Positions 45,087 to 54,038 of a stretch of 64,000 nt of DNA are shown in pieces (the first letter of the stretch is position 1; the number at the start of each line of letters is the position of its first letter). The notes under the pieces are model-generated. The model did no database searches and was not told the DNA's origin. It saw only the letters and a program-made list of their open reading frames with translations. Source of the stretch: Leptospira congkakensis (GTDB taxonomy: Bacteria; Spirochaetota; Leptospiria; Leptospirales; Leptospiraceae); NCBI RefSeq assembly GCF_004770265.1, contig NZ_RQGQ01000004.1, positions 186,001 to 250,000 on the forward strand. The letters run 5' to 3'. The position numbers and the translations under genes are program-made.

Positions 45087-46840
45087 AGTTTCTTTTGAAA
45101 ACTCGGTTTTTATTTCTCCTTCTGATATTTAACGGTTGTGAGACGATCCCATTTTTACAAGATTCCTTTCGCGGGAAAGGGGAAATATTTGTAAACCTCC
45201 CACAAATCGAAGGTTCGGCCGACAAACGAAGTCGGTATGAATTTTCAGGGAAAGAGATTATCATTTCTTCTGACCATCCCTTAGCTTCGCAAGCCGGAAT
45301 GGAAGTTTGGAAACAAGGTGGGAATGTGGTGGATGTTTTTACTGCTTCCAGTTTTGCCATTTCCGTGCTTCGTCCTCAGTCGACCGGTTTATTCGGAGGT
45401 GGATTTGCTGTAGTTCATCTTCCTTCCAAAGGGAAATGGGCTTATGACTTTCGGGAACGTTCTCCTAAAAAAGGTATTGCTTCTGTTTATAAAAACTCCG
45501 ATGGTTCCGTCATTCCAGAGAAAACATTAAAGGGTGCCTTTAGCGCTGGAGTTCCTGGAACCGTGCAAGGGATTTTGCAAATCCAAAAACAACATGGAAA
45601 ACTACCCCTCAGTGTGATAGTAGCGCCAGCACTGCGTTATGCGAGAAATGGATACTCTGTGTATGGTGATTTAGCAAATGCCGTCACAAAAACTTGGACC
45701 CAGATGAATCCAACCATGAAAAAGGCATTTGGAATTGATAACCGAGCGATTCGGGAAGGGGAACTTCTCATCCAAGAAGATTTTGCTAAAACTTTGGAGA
45801 GAATCGTTGAAAATGCAGAGAAAGAGTTTTTGGATGGGGAAACTGTTCAACTTGTTTCAAAGTATTATTCGGAATATGAAAACTTCATCACGGAAGAGGA
45901 TTTTAAAAACTATAAAGTAAAGGTCAGCGATCCTTTGGTTAGTTCCGTTTGGGGACATACCATTCTCACCATGCCACCTCCTAGTTCTGGAGTTCATTTA
46001 ATCACTATGATGAATTTGTATTCGGAAATGCAAAAACGAAATACATTTCCAAAAGGAGACGTTGGAGAGATTGTTCGCATTACAGAAGCTATGCGAGTTT
46101 CTTACAGGGACCGCGCGGAGTTTGGGGGAGATCCTGAGTTTACGAATGTTCCTGTATCTAAATTGATTTCGGCAGATTATACTAAAGAAGAAACAAATGA
46201 AATTGAGAGAAAAGTAGTTTCAGGAAGTTGGCCCGTTCCGAAAGACGAAACCAAAAAACAAGAATCATACAATACCACCCATATTTCCATTATGGATAAG
46301 GATGGAAATGCAGTCTCCACAACCCAATCGGTGAACGGAATTTTTGGAGCAGGCCAGATGGTTCCGGGAACTGGCCTTGTTCTAAACAATACCATGGACG
46401 ACTTTGCTGTAGCACCAGGTGTTCCGAATCTCTATGGACTTGTGGGTTCCAAGGCCAATGCCATAGAACCTGGGAAAACTCCACTTTCTAGTATGAGCCC
46501 GACCATCCTTCTGGACGGTGCAGGCAAAACCAAAATGGTGATTGGGGCCCCCGGTGGTTCCCAAATCCCAACCTCTATTTTTAATACTCTTTACCGGTAT
46601 TTGATTCAGAAAGAAAGCCTCTACGAAAGTGTAGCTTATCCTAGGATCCACCACCAATTCCAACCCGATCGGATTTTTTTAGATCCAGAAATAAAAGACT
46701 CCTTTCCGCAATCGGAATTACCATTTTATCAAGTCCAATATATTAGGCATCGTGCGAAAGTATTTGCCGTTGTGAGAGAGGGTGACCGTCTTATAGGCGT
46801 GTCAGATCCCAAAGGGGAAGGAGTCCCTTTAGGTTTTTAA
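45083..46840 (+). CDS. ggt: Gamma-glutamyltransferase (predicted lipoprotein)
   Basis: Cleaves the gamma-glutamyl bond of glutathione; autoprocesses into two subunits. About 585 residues from TTG 45083. The N-terminus [18 protein letters not shown] has a spirochaete-style lipobox, so the enzyme is probably a membrane-anchored lipoprotein. The catalytic Thr is in [18 protein letters not shown], the PPPSSG motif and the glycine loop [14 protein letters not shown] are present. The start overlaps sufT by 4 nt; gshA follows 3 nt after the stop. Confidence 0.93.
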   Translation: MKFLLKTRFLFLLLIFNGCETIPFLQDSFRGKGEIFVNLPQIEGSADKRSRYEFSGKEIIISSDHPLASQAGMEVWKQGGNVVDVFTASSFAISVLRPQSTGLFGGGFAVVHLPSKGKWAYDFRERSPKKGIASVYKNSDGSVIPEKTLKGAFSAGVPGTVQGILQIQKQHGKLPLSVIVAPALRYARNGYSVYGDLANAVTKTWTQMNPTMKKAFGIDNRAIREGELLIQEDFAKTLERIVENAEKEFLDGETVQLVSKYYSEYENFITEEDFKNYKVKVSDPLVSSVWGHTILTMPPPSSGVHLITMMNLYSEMQKRNTFPKGDVGEIVRITEAMRVSYRDRAEFGGDPEFTNVPVSKLISADYTKEETNEIERKVVSGSWPVPKDETKKQESYNTTHISIMDKDGNAVSTTQSVNGIFGAGQMVPGTGLVLNNTMDDFAVAPGVPNLYGLVGSKANAIEPGKTPLSSMSPTILLDGAGKTKMVIGAPGGSQIPTSIFNTLYRYLIQKESLYESVAYPRIHHQFQPDRIFLDPEIKDSFPQSELPFYQVQYIRHRAKVFAVVREGDRLIGVSDPKGEGVPLGF

Positions 46841-46843
46841 ACC

Positions 46844-48436
46844 ATGAAATCAAAGTTATTAACATCGACTAAAAAAAATTCAACACGTGCATTATTATCA
46901 GAAGAATACAGAGCTTGTTTACTAAGCGCCAAACATGGGTTAGAAAGAGAAAGTGCCAGGGTGGATGGAAAGTCGCAGCTTGCGTCCACTCCTCATCCCA
47001 AATCACTTGGAGCAAGTCTGACCCACCCTTTGATTAAAACAGATTTTGCCGAAGCACAAATTGAATATGCCACGAATGTGCATAAATCCATTCCTGATGC
47101 TTTACGAGAGCTGACTGAGTTACATGCCTTTACGGCAAGCCGCTTGGGTTCTGAATACCTTTGGCCTTTTAGTATGCCGCCGGTTTTGCCAGCAGAGAAC
47201 AAAATTGAAGTAGGAAACTATGGAACGTCAATAGAAGGTCGAAAAAAAACCATCTATCGAAATGGACTGGGCCATAGGTATGGAAAAAAGATGCAAACCA
47301 TTTCGGGAGTGCATTACAATGTTTCCTTCGACACTTGTATGTTGTCTGTCGTCTCTGAAAAACGTTTTAAAAAACCTTTAACCCCTGCGACGAAGTCACA
47401 AATTTATTTTGATACCATTCGTAACTTTTATAGAATTTCCCCAGCCTTATTGTATTTATTTGGATCATCTAGTTTAACGGACGTTACTTTTACGGAAGAG
47501 TCCAAACAAATCAAAAAGAGAGATTCCAAAACTCTAAAATCGGATTTTGCTACAACCCTTCGTCTTTCTAGTATTGGTTATACAAGTAAAGTACAAGGAA
47601 AATATCCGATCTCCGTAAATTCGTTAGAAGAGTATGCTTCTGATATGTGTCAGGTGGTTTCCAAATCCTACACTCCTTACAAAGCGTTCAATGGAAAAGC
47701 TACTAACCAATTGAATGACCATATTTTACAATTGGAAAACGAATACTATTCTCTTGTTCGACCAAAACAGGTTCCAAAAGGTGATGAACGCGTTGTGGAT
47801 GCTCTTGTGGAACGTGGTGTGGAGTATTTAGAAATTAGACTTCTTGATTTGGATCCATTTTCTGCTATTGGTGTTGAAGAAAATAGACTCTATTTTTTAC
47901 ATATGGTTCTTCTTTATTGTATGTTGAATGAATCACCTAAAGCTGATTTGGTGGAAATGGCCGATTGGAGAAAAAACCAAGAAGTCACCACTTGGTTCGG
48001 TAGAAAAGAAGAAACTAAAATTAAATTTCTCGGAGAAGAGATGAGCCTTCGGGATTTGACATACCAACTTTTTGTCGAAATCCAACCCATTGCGGATCTT
48101 TTGGATGAAAATGATGCAAATGGCCCTTATAGCAAAGCCTGGGAAAGTCTTTGGGAAAAATGGAATGATCCTAGCCAACTTGGTTCTACTATGTCTGAAC
48201 TTGATTTAGAAATTCATAAATCGAATTTTAGAGAGTTTGGGCTAACCCTTGCTAAATTGCATAAAGAAGAACTTCTGAATTACCCACTTCCACCGAACTT
48301 GGTAAAATATTATGAAGACTTAAGTGTTCAGTCCATTTACGAACAACAAAAGATAGAAAACTTAGAAGGCAGCCATTTAAAGAAAAATCAAAAACCCATT
48401 CAAATCAAACCCTTAAAACTTTGTAGCGGGGTTTGA
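46844..48436 (+). CDS. gshA: Glutamate-cysteine ligase
   Basis: Type 1 (proteobacterial) glutamate-cysteine ligase, 530 residues; makes gamma-glutamylcysteine from Glu, Cys and ATP. HGLERESARV near residue 32, TDFAEAQIEYAT, WPFSMPP, GNYGTSIEGRKKTIYRNGLGHRYG, ISGVHYNVSF and EYLEIRLLDLDPF are signature stretches. One nt separates it from the ATP-grasp gene, with which it makes a complete glutathione pathway. Confidence 0.95.
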   Translation: MKSKLLTSTKKNSTRALLSEEYRACLLSAKHGLERESARVDGKSQLASTPHPKSLGASLTHPLIKTDFAEAQIEYATNVHKSIPDALRELTELHAFTASRLGSEYLWPFSMPPVLPAENKIEVGNYGTSIEGRKKTIYRNGLGHRYGKKMQTISGVHYNVSFDTCMLSVVSEKRFKKPLTPATKSQIYFDTIRNFYRISPALLYLFGSSSLTDVTFTEESKQIKKRDSKTLKSDFATTLRLSSIGYTSKVQGKYPISVNSLEEYASDMCQVVSKSYTPYKAFNGKATNQLNDHILQLENEYYSLVRPKQVPKGDERVVDALVERGVEYLEIRLLDLDPFSAIGVEENRLYFLHMVLLYCMLNESPKADLVEMADWRKNQEVTTWFGRKEETKIKFLGEEMSLRDLTYQLFVEIQPIADLLDENDANGPYSKAWESLWEKWNDPSQLGSTMSELDLEIHKSNFREFGLTLAKLHKEELLNYPLPPNLVKYYEDLSVQSIYEQQKIENLEGSHLKKNQKPIQIKPLKLCSGV

Positions 48437-48437
48437 A

Positions 48438-49445
48438 GTGACGGATACAAAACCATTACCTTCTGGCTTTGAAGATTTAGAAATTTCCACACAAATCATC
48501 ATTCGAGATGCCCTAACTCGTGGGATTACAATTGAGATGGTAGACCGAAAGGAAAATTTCCTTCGGCTCATACAAGGAAATCATTCCGAATTTGTCAAAG
48601 AGGCAAGTAAAACAAGACTCGATAGTTTGATGACTTACCTCGTTATGGAGAATAAAATCGCCTCTAAACTCGTGTTAGAGGAAAATGGGATTCGTGTTCC
48701 AGTTGGTAGAAATTATTCGAACTTAGAAACAGCCCTTGCCGACTATACTTTCTTTTTAGATAAAAAGAAAGTGATAAAGCCTGTGACAACCAACTTTGGA
48801 CTGGGAATAGGAATCTCCGAACCGGGAGATAGTTTAGATAAGTTTACATCTTTTGTCAACATTGCTCTTGGACTTTCTAACTCCATCATCATTGAAGAAT
48901 TCATCGAAGGGCCTGAGTATCGATTTTTAGTTCTTGGGGATGAAGTGATCGCCGTTTGTAACCGAGTGCCAGCAAACGTAACAGGGGATGGAAAAAGTTC
49001 AATTCGGGATTTGATTTTAAAAAAGAATGAAGACCCGAGACGGGGAGAAGGCCATAAAACCGCATTGGAAAAAATTCAAATGTCGGAAGTGGAATTACAA
49101 ATTCTAAAAGACCAAGGTCTTAATTTTGAATCGGTTCCTGATTTAGGGAAACAGGTTTTCATAAGAAAGAACTCCAACATTTCTACCGGCGGGGATTCAT
49201 TAGATGTTACGGACAATGTGCATCCGGATTTTAAAACCATTGCTGTTTCCGCGGCCAAAGCGGCTGGGGCTGTGATTTGTGGGATCGATATCATCTCTTC
49301 TCAGATTGAATCAAAACCGAATGTAAAAACCTACGCCATTCTAGAAATCAATTTCAATCCAGTGCTTTATATCCATGAGTTTCCGTACTCCGGCAAACCA
49401 AGGTTTGTTGGGAATAAGATTTTAGATTTACTGGGCTTCCAGTGA
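48438..49445 (+). CDS. ATP-grasp glutathione synthetase, like the C-terminal half of GshF
   Basis: 335 residues, GTG start 1 nt after gshA. An ATP-grasp ligase: KVIKPVTTNFGLGIGI, SIIIEEFIEGPEYRFLVLGDEVIAVCNRVPANVTGDG, and the metal site ILEINFNPVLYIHEFPY. It resembles the ATP-grasp module fused to glutamate-cysteine ligase in bifunctional GshAB (GshF) rather than classical GshB. With gshA upstream, adding Gly to gamma-Glu-Cys is the likely reaction; a cyanophycin-synthetase-like ligase is the alternative. Confidence 0.85.
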   Translation: MTDTKPLPSGFEDLEISTQIIIRDALTRGITIEMVDRKENFLRLIQGNHSEFVKEASKTRLDSLMTYLVMENKIASKLVLEENGIRVPVGRNYSNLETALADYTFFLDKKKVIKPVTTNFGLGIGISEPGDSLDKFTSFVNIALGLSNSIIIEEFIEGPEYRFLVLGDEVIAVCNRVPANVTGDGKSSIRDLILKKNEDPRRGEGHKTALEKIQMSEVELQILKDQGLNFESVPDLGKQVFIRKNSNISTGGDSLDVTDNVHPDFKTIAVSAAKAAGAVICGIDIISSQIESKPNVKTYAILEINFNPVLYIHEFPYSGKPRFVGNKILDLLGFQ

Positions 49446-49577
49446 TCGATAGATCCTTTTATCAATGGTTTGATTTTAGGAATATTAGACTATATTTGTT
49501 GTAAGATCTGTGTAAAGAAGGACTTCGTCAGAAATGTAAGCAGATTCTTTCGAACTGAAATATTTAATTAAGATATT

Positions 49578-49820
49578 TTAAGAATATTTAGACCTTAAGT
49601 ATGCGATGATGTCAGCAGATTCATACATCTGGACATTGCCATCCACAAGGAATGGGACTTGGGATTGCCCTCCTAGCCTGACTACTTCGGCTCGACCAGG
49701 AGTTCCTTGAAAAGCCTCTACGTATTCTATGTCTTTTCCCACGACAAGCCCAAGGGATTCCGCAGCGCGAATCACTCTTTGGCAGTAGGGGCAAGTATCA
49801 TATTGGTAGAGGCGAATCAT
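49578..49820 (-). CDS. Small dithiol glutaredoxin-like protein
   Basis: 80 residues, thioredoxin fold: YDTCPYCQRVIR with C10 and C13, cis-Pro in SQVPFLVDG, and MYESADIIAYL as in the N-terminal domain of GSTs and glutaredoxins. Last gene of the minus-strand thiol run, 6 nt after the monothiol glutaredoxin. The 132-nt gap to the convergent ATP-grasp gene is AT-rich with no GC-rich terminator. Confidence 0.9.
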   Translation of the reverse strand: MIRLYQYDTCPYCQRVIRAAESLGLVVGKDIEYVEAFQGTPGRAEVVRLGGQSQVPFLVDGNVQMYESADIIAYLRSKYS

Positions 49821-49826
49821 TCGAAA

Positions 49827-50135
49827 TTATCCTGCTTTTTTTGTCAGTTCACCGGACTGAGCCATTTGTATGGTGATGTCATGACCACCCACAAATTCAC
49901 CCTTGATATAGAGTTGTGGAATGGTAGGCCAGTTTGTGAATTCTTTGATTCCTTCTCTGATTTTCATATCAGAAAGAACATTAAATGATCCAAAAGGGAT
50001 TCCGAGTTGTTTGAGAGTTGTGACAACTCCTGCAGAAAATCCACATTGTGGCATTTCCGGTGTTCCTTTCATAAATAGAAACACGTTTTCTGATTTGATT
50101 AAGGATTCAATTTTATCCTTTAACTCTTGTTCCAT
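49827..50135 (-). CDS. grxD: Monothiol glutaredoxin (Grx4 type)
   Basis: 102 residues with the CGFS active site (C31) after MKGTPEMPQ and WPTIPQLYIKGEFVGGHDI. CGFS glutaredoxins carry a glutathione-ligated [2Fe-2S] cluster, often with a BolA partner; here a bolA-like gene lies 2 nt upstream, and SUF genes lie across the convergent junction. Confidence 0.96.
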   Translation of the reverse strand: MEQELKDKIESLIKSENVFLFMKGTPEMPQCGFSAGVVTTLKQLGIPFGSFNVLSDMKIREGIKEFTNWPTIPQLYIKGEFVGGHDITIQMAQSGELTKKAG

Positions 50136-50137
50136 GG

Positions 50138-50362
50138 TTATTCGCTCCTAGTTTCCAATGCCAATGCATGGATTTCTTCTTTTAATTCATCTTTCAAAGT
50201 GGCATACACCATACGGTGTTGTTCAATGAGACCTTTGCCGGAAAAACCAGAAAAGGTAACCACAGCCTTGATATGGACTCCGTCCCGATAGGGATCAAGA
50301 ATTTCAACTTTAGAGCCGGGTAGGCCATCTTCAATTTTCTTTTGGATTTCTGGGATTGTCAT
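50138..50362 (-). CDS. BolA family protein (second copy)
   Basis: About 74 residues from ATG 50362: MTIPEIQKKIEDGLPGSKVEILDPYRDGVHIKAVVTF, then GLIEQHRMVYATL with the conserved His. An upstream in-frame start at 50410 would overlap the GST gene by 47 nt and add an atypical N-terminus. Compact, lacking the HAGH loop, so it resembles the IbaG/BolA2 type that partners CGFS glutaredoxins. Confidence 0.9.
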   Translation of the reverse strand: MTIPEIQKKIEDGLPGSKVEILDPYRDGVHIKAVVTFSGFSGKGLIEQHRMVYATLKDELKEEIHALALETRSE

Positions 50363-50363
50363 C

Positions 50364-51041
50364 CTATAGTATTCCTCCCATCCACGAATGGTGGGCTTTG
50401 ATAAATTCAAGATATTCTTTAGGCACTTCTGGTAAAACAGAATTCTTTACCGATGGCAGTGAAAGTAGAGTTTCACTCCATTTCGTAATTTTAGGAAAAT
50501 CTTTTAGTAAGTAAAGTTCTGGTTTGTGATCTGCCAAAAACTGTAACCTCATAAAAAATGGGGCAAAAGCAGTGTCCACTAAGTGCATTTTCTCTCCGGC
50601 AAAATACAGTGTTTTGCCTTCCAACGCAGGTAGACCGGCTTCTAGAATTTTGAATTTGGAAAGGAGCTCTTCACGTTTTTTATCGGAGTCCGATTTTTCT
50701 TTGGCCATGGTCCAACCGTATTGGTCCACGAGAAGGGCACTTGCAAATTCTGTCCAGGAGCGATGTTTTGCTTTCTTAATGGGGTCCTTGGGATGAAGGG
50801 CAGGTGCACTTGTTTCGTCTAGGTATTCATTGATGACTGCGGATTCGAAAATCACATCGTCTCCTACTTGTAAGACGGGAACTTTTCCAAAAGGAGATAT
50901 CTTTAAAAACCAATCGGGTTTGTTTGCGAGGTCAATGTATTTGATATCGTAATCCACTTTCTTTTCCAGAAGGTTGATGACGGAACGTTGGACAAAAGGG
51001 CAAAGTTTAAAGCTGATGAGAACTGGTTTGGTCATATTCAT
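50364..51041 (-). CDS. Glutathione S-transferase family protein
   Basis: 225 residues. The N-terminal thioredoxin fold has a Cys (SFKLCPFVQRS) where omega/beta-type enzymes carry theirs, cis-Pro in GKVPVLQVGD and the glutathione motif FESAVINEYLDE; the C-terminal domain is helical. A cysteine-type GST with thioltransferase activity is likely; the substrate is unknown. Lies between two bolA-like genes. Confidence 0.92.
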   Translation of the reverse strand: MNMTKPVLISFKLCPFVQRSVINLLEKKVDYDIKYIDLANKPDWFLKISPFGKVPVLQVGDDVIFESAVINEYLDETSAPALHPKDPIKKAKHRSWTEFASALLVDQYGWTMAKEKSDSDKKREELLSKFKILEAGLPALEGKTLYFAGEKMHLVDTAFAPFFMRLQFLADHKPELYLLKDFPKITKWSETLLSLPSVKNSVLPEVPKEYLEFIKAHHSWMGGIL

Positions 51042-51050
51042 TAGACTGGG

Positions 51051-51332
51051 TTATGGGGCAGAAAGATCCATTTCCAAAGCATGGAGTCCTTTCTTAAATT
51101 CTTCTCCAAGTGTCGCGTAGACCAATCGGTGGTTTTCGACAGTGGATTTTCCGGAAAATAACGAGGACACCATTTGCAGACGGAAATGGGTTTCTTTCGA
51201 ATCCTTGGTCATTCCTGGATGACCCGCATGTTCGAGGGAAACATCCCGAAGGGAAAGGGAACTTGGTTGGAATTTTTCCTTGAGGATTTTTTCCATCCTG
51301 CTGAGTCTTGATTCTTTAGTTTCTGATGCCAT
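51051..51332 (-). CDS. BolA family protein (first copy)
   Basis: About 93 residues from ATG 51332. RMEKILKEKFQPSSLSLRDVSLEHAGHPG has the HAGH loop of canonical BolA, and VENHRLVYATLGEEFKKGLHALEM matches the C-terminal half. It overlaps the ABC permease gene by 17 nt. Starts at 51338 (TTG) or 51296 (ATG) are also possible. Confidence 0.9.
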   Translation of the reverse strand: MASETKESRLSRMEKILKEKFQPSSLSLRDVSLEHAGHPGMTKDSKETHFRLQMVSSLFSGKSTVENHRLVYATLGEEFKKGLHALEMDLSAP

Positions 51333-52086
51333 AACCAATTTTCATTAACCTCACATTGATCCAAAAAAGAAGTCCTGAAAGTAGAGTGATGAATCCAAAA
51401 GAAAAGTATAAATTTACATCGGTAACACCAATAAACCCATACCGAAATAAGTTCACCATATATAGGATTGGATTACAATAAGAAACGGTTTGCCAAAATT
51501 CAGGTAAGTTCTTTATCGAATAAAACACACCACCAAGGTAAGTGAGAGGGGTGAGTATAAAAGTGGGAATGATGGTCACATCATCAAACTTTTTTGCAAA
51601 AAGGGCGTTGGCAAACCCACCAAGAGAAAACAAAATTGAAGTCATAAGAATGGTAATGACGATCACAAAAGGATTATGGAATCTAAGGTTTGTAAAAAAC
51701 AGGGAAGTGAGAGTGACTAAAATTCCCACAAAGATACCTCGAACCACTCCACCAAACGTATAACCAATGACGATTGTATAAGGTGATGTAGGGGATACGA
51801 GTAACTCTTCAATGTTTCTTTGGAACTTACTTGAGAAAAATGAAGATACCACATTGTTATAGGAATTGGTGATGACACTCATCATAATGAGTCCCGGCAC
51901 AATGAATTCAATATAAGTAAACTCTCCAATTTTTCCAATTTGGCGTCCGACGAGTTCTCCAAAGATTAAAAAATATAAGGCCATTGTAATGACTGGTGGG
52001 ATGAGAGTTTGCACCCAAATCCGAATGATTCGAATCCATTCTCTTCTCACAATGGTATGTAAGGCTGTGAAGTTTTGTTTCCACAT
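51316..52086 (-). CDS. ABC-2 type transporter permease
   Basis: 256 residues with six hydrophobic helices and the ABC-2 signature toward the C-terminus (TFILTPLTYLGGVFYSIKNLPEFWQ, then NPILYMVNLFRYGF). It resembles the YadH-type drug/lipid exporter permeases. It pairs with the ATPase 2 nt upstream; the substrate is unknown. Confidence 0.9.
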   Translation of the reverse strand: MWKQNFTALHTIVRREWIRIIRIWVQTLIPPVITMALYFLIFGELVGRQIGKIGEFTYIEFIVPGLIMMSVITNSYNNVVSSFFSSKFQRNIEELLVSPTSPYTIVIGYTFGGVVRGIFVGILVTLTSLFFTNLRFHNPFVIVITILMTSILFSLGGFANALFAKKFDDVTIIPTFILTPLTYLGGVFYSIKNLPEFWQTVSYCNPILYMVNLFRYGFIGVTDVNLYFSFGFITLLSGLLFWINVRLMKIGYGIRN

Positions 52087-52088
52087 AA

Positions 52089-53006
52089 TTAGTTTTTTCC
52101 TGTTAATGATAAGAATAGTTCTTCCAAACGATTGGATTTGTTTCTAAGACTTAAAACTTCTAATTTTAGTTTTGTCAGTTCCGTAAATAGCTGGTTTACC
52201 GATTCTTTTTTGTCCAATTGCACTTCTAAACTATGATCGTCTAACCATTCCCAGTTAAATTTTTTTGACATAGGTTTGGATTTGATGGATTTTTTCAAAT
52301 CGATGATAAAGGTTTCTTTGTCCAAACGGTGGAGGAGTTTTTTCATCGATGTATTTTCGACAATTTCCCCTTTGTCAATGATTGCGATGTTTTTACAAAG
52401 AGATTCAGCCTCTTCTAGGTAATGAGTTGTGAGAATGATGGTTTTACCTGCTTGGTTCAGTTCCTTTAAAAAATCCCACATGGATCTACGGATTTCTATG
52501 TCTACACCTGCTGTAGGTTCATCCAAAATTAGAAGTTTTGGATCGTGGACAAGGGCACGCGCGATCATAAGCCTTCGTTTCATTCCCCCGCTGAGTTGGC
52601 CAGCGGCTGACTTCCGTTTGTCGATGAGTGAAAGTTTTTCTAGATAGTATTCTACTTTTTCTTTGGCTTCTTTGTAAGGGATTCCGTAAAAACCAGCTTG
52701 GTTGATGAGAATCTGCTCTACTGCCTCAAAGATTCCAAAGTTAAATTCTTGGGGAACAATTCCGAGAAAGGTTTTGGCAAGGTCAGGTTGAGTGTCAATG
52801 TCGGTTCCGAAGATTTTGACTTTCCCTCCTGATTTGCCTATGAGAGAACTTAAAATTCCAATACTTGTGGATTTTCCGGCTCCATTGGGTCCAAGTAAGG
52901 CAAAAAAATCTCCAGCTTCCACTTTTAAGTCGATGGAACGAAGGGCTTTGACTCCGTTCGGATAGGTTTTTTCTAAACCTTCGAGTTCTATTGCATATTT
53001 TTGCAT
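52089..53006 (-). CDS. ABC transporter ATP-binding protein (YadG/DrrA-like)
   Basis: 305 residues. Walker A GPNGAGKST, Q-loop VPQEFNFGIFEAVEQ, signature LSGGMKRRLMIARAL, Walker B LLILDEPTAGVD and switch H in TTHYLEEAE. The C-terminal 80 residues form a small extra domain typical of exporter ATPases. The start abuts the trhO stop; the permease follows 2 nt downstream. Confidence 0.92.
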   Translation of the reverse strand: MQKYAIELEGLEKTYPNGVKALRSIDLKVEAGDFFALLGPNGAGKSTSIGILSSLIGKSGGKVKIFGTDIDTQPDLAKTFLGIVPQEFNFGIFEAVEQILINQAGFYGIPYKEAKEKVEYYLEKLSLIDKRKSAAGQLSGGMKRRLMIARALVHDPKLLILDEPTAGVDIEIRRSMWDFLKELNQAGKTIILTTHYLEEAESLCKNIAIIDKGEIVENTSMKKLLHRLDKETFIIDLKKSIKSKPMSKKFNWEWLDDHSLEVQLDKKESVNQLFTELTKLKLEVLSLRNKSNRLEELFLSLTGKN

Positions 53007-54038
53007 TTATTTTCCTACTAGTTTTCTTGTTAGGTGGTGTGTTGGGTATTTTTTGTTTTTGATGTTTTCTTTTCTTAGGTTTTTTTGTGTTTCTTCGGGA
53101 AGTAAGATGATGTTTTTACACTCTTCAGAACAACAACCTAGAAGTTCTTTGGAACAATCCTCACATTGTATGAGAAGGACATGGCAACCAAGGTTCGCAC
53201 AGTTTGTATGGCGGTCACTTGGTTTCCCACAAACATAACAAACGGTCAGGATATCGTCCGTTACCCTTTCTCCTAATCTGTCATCAAAAACAAAATTTTT
53301 ACCTTTGAACTTTGAAGGGACCCCTGCATCTTGGACAGCTTTGGCATAATTGATGATTCCACCTTGTAATTGGTGCACCTTCGAATAACCTTTATACTTT
53401 AAGTAAGCACTTGCTTTTTCGCAGCGTATTCCACCGGTGCAGTAGAGTAGGATTTTTTTGTCCTTATCCTCTTTTAAAAGATCTTCGACAAGGGGTAGTT
53501 CTTCTCTAAATGTTCCTACGTCAGGTAGAATTGCATTTTCAAAATGCCCCACTTCGGATTCATAGTTGTTCCGAAGATCCACAACGATGACTCCAGGTTC
53601 TTGTAACGCTTCATGAAACTCTAATGGTGTTAGGTGGGTTCCCACATCGGAAGGATCAAACTGGGAATCATCCAAACCATCTGCGACAATTTTCTTTCGA
53701 ACTTTGATGGCCAGTTTGATAAAACTTTCCTTTTTGTCTTCTACTGCATCGTTAAAATAAATTTTGTTTAGTTCGGGTATCGAATCCACTGCCGTCCGGA
53801 GAAGATGATAGTTTTCAGTGGGAATCGAAAATTGGGCATTGATTCCTTCTTTTGCTAAATAAATTCTCCCCAAAATTCCTAAATCCTCGAAGGCATCATA
53901 AAGGTGATCTCGAAATTGAAGAGGGTCTTCGATTTTTACATATCGGTAGAAGGAAATGACTCGGCGTTCCCTTGTGTCACTTTCCACGCGTTTTTTTAAG
54001 GTTTCTTTATCGTAACGATTGAATAAAAACTTTTTCAT
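53007..54038 (-). CDS. trhO: tRNA uridine(34) hydroxylase TrhO (rhodanese family)
   Basis: 343 residues of the YceA/TrhO family, which makes 5-hydroxyuridine at the tRNA wobble base using oxygen. An N-terminal ferredoxin-like domain is followed by a rhodanese domain with LYCTGGIRCEKASAYLK (active-site Cys). The C-terminus is cysteine-rich (CYVCGKPSDRHTNCANLGCH and CEDCSKELLGCCSEEC), probably binding zinc. It overlaps the flavoprotein gene by 4 nt. Confidence 0.93.
   Translation of the reverse strand: MKKFLFNRYDKETLKKRVESDTRERRVISFYRYVKIEDPLQFRDHLYDAFEDLGILGRIYLAKEGINAQFSIPTENYHLLRTAVDSIPELNKIYFNDAVEDKKESFIKLAIKVRKKIVADGLDDSQFDPSDVGTHLTPLEFHEALQEPGVIVVDLRNNYESEVGHFENAILPDVGTFREELPLVEDLLKEDKDKKILLYCTGGIRCEKASAYLKYKGYSKVHQLQGGIINYAKAVQDAGVPSKFKGKNFVFDDRLGERVTDDILTVCYVCGKPSDRHTNCANLGCHVLLIQCEDCSKELLGCCSEECKNIILLPEETQKNLRKENIKNKKYPTHHLTRKLVGK

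Noticed and set aside
49707..49988. 93-codon plus-strand frame antisense to the two glutaredoxins
   Set aside because: Opposite to two conserved thioredoxin-fold genes and without signals.
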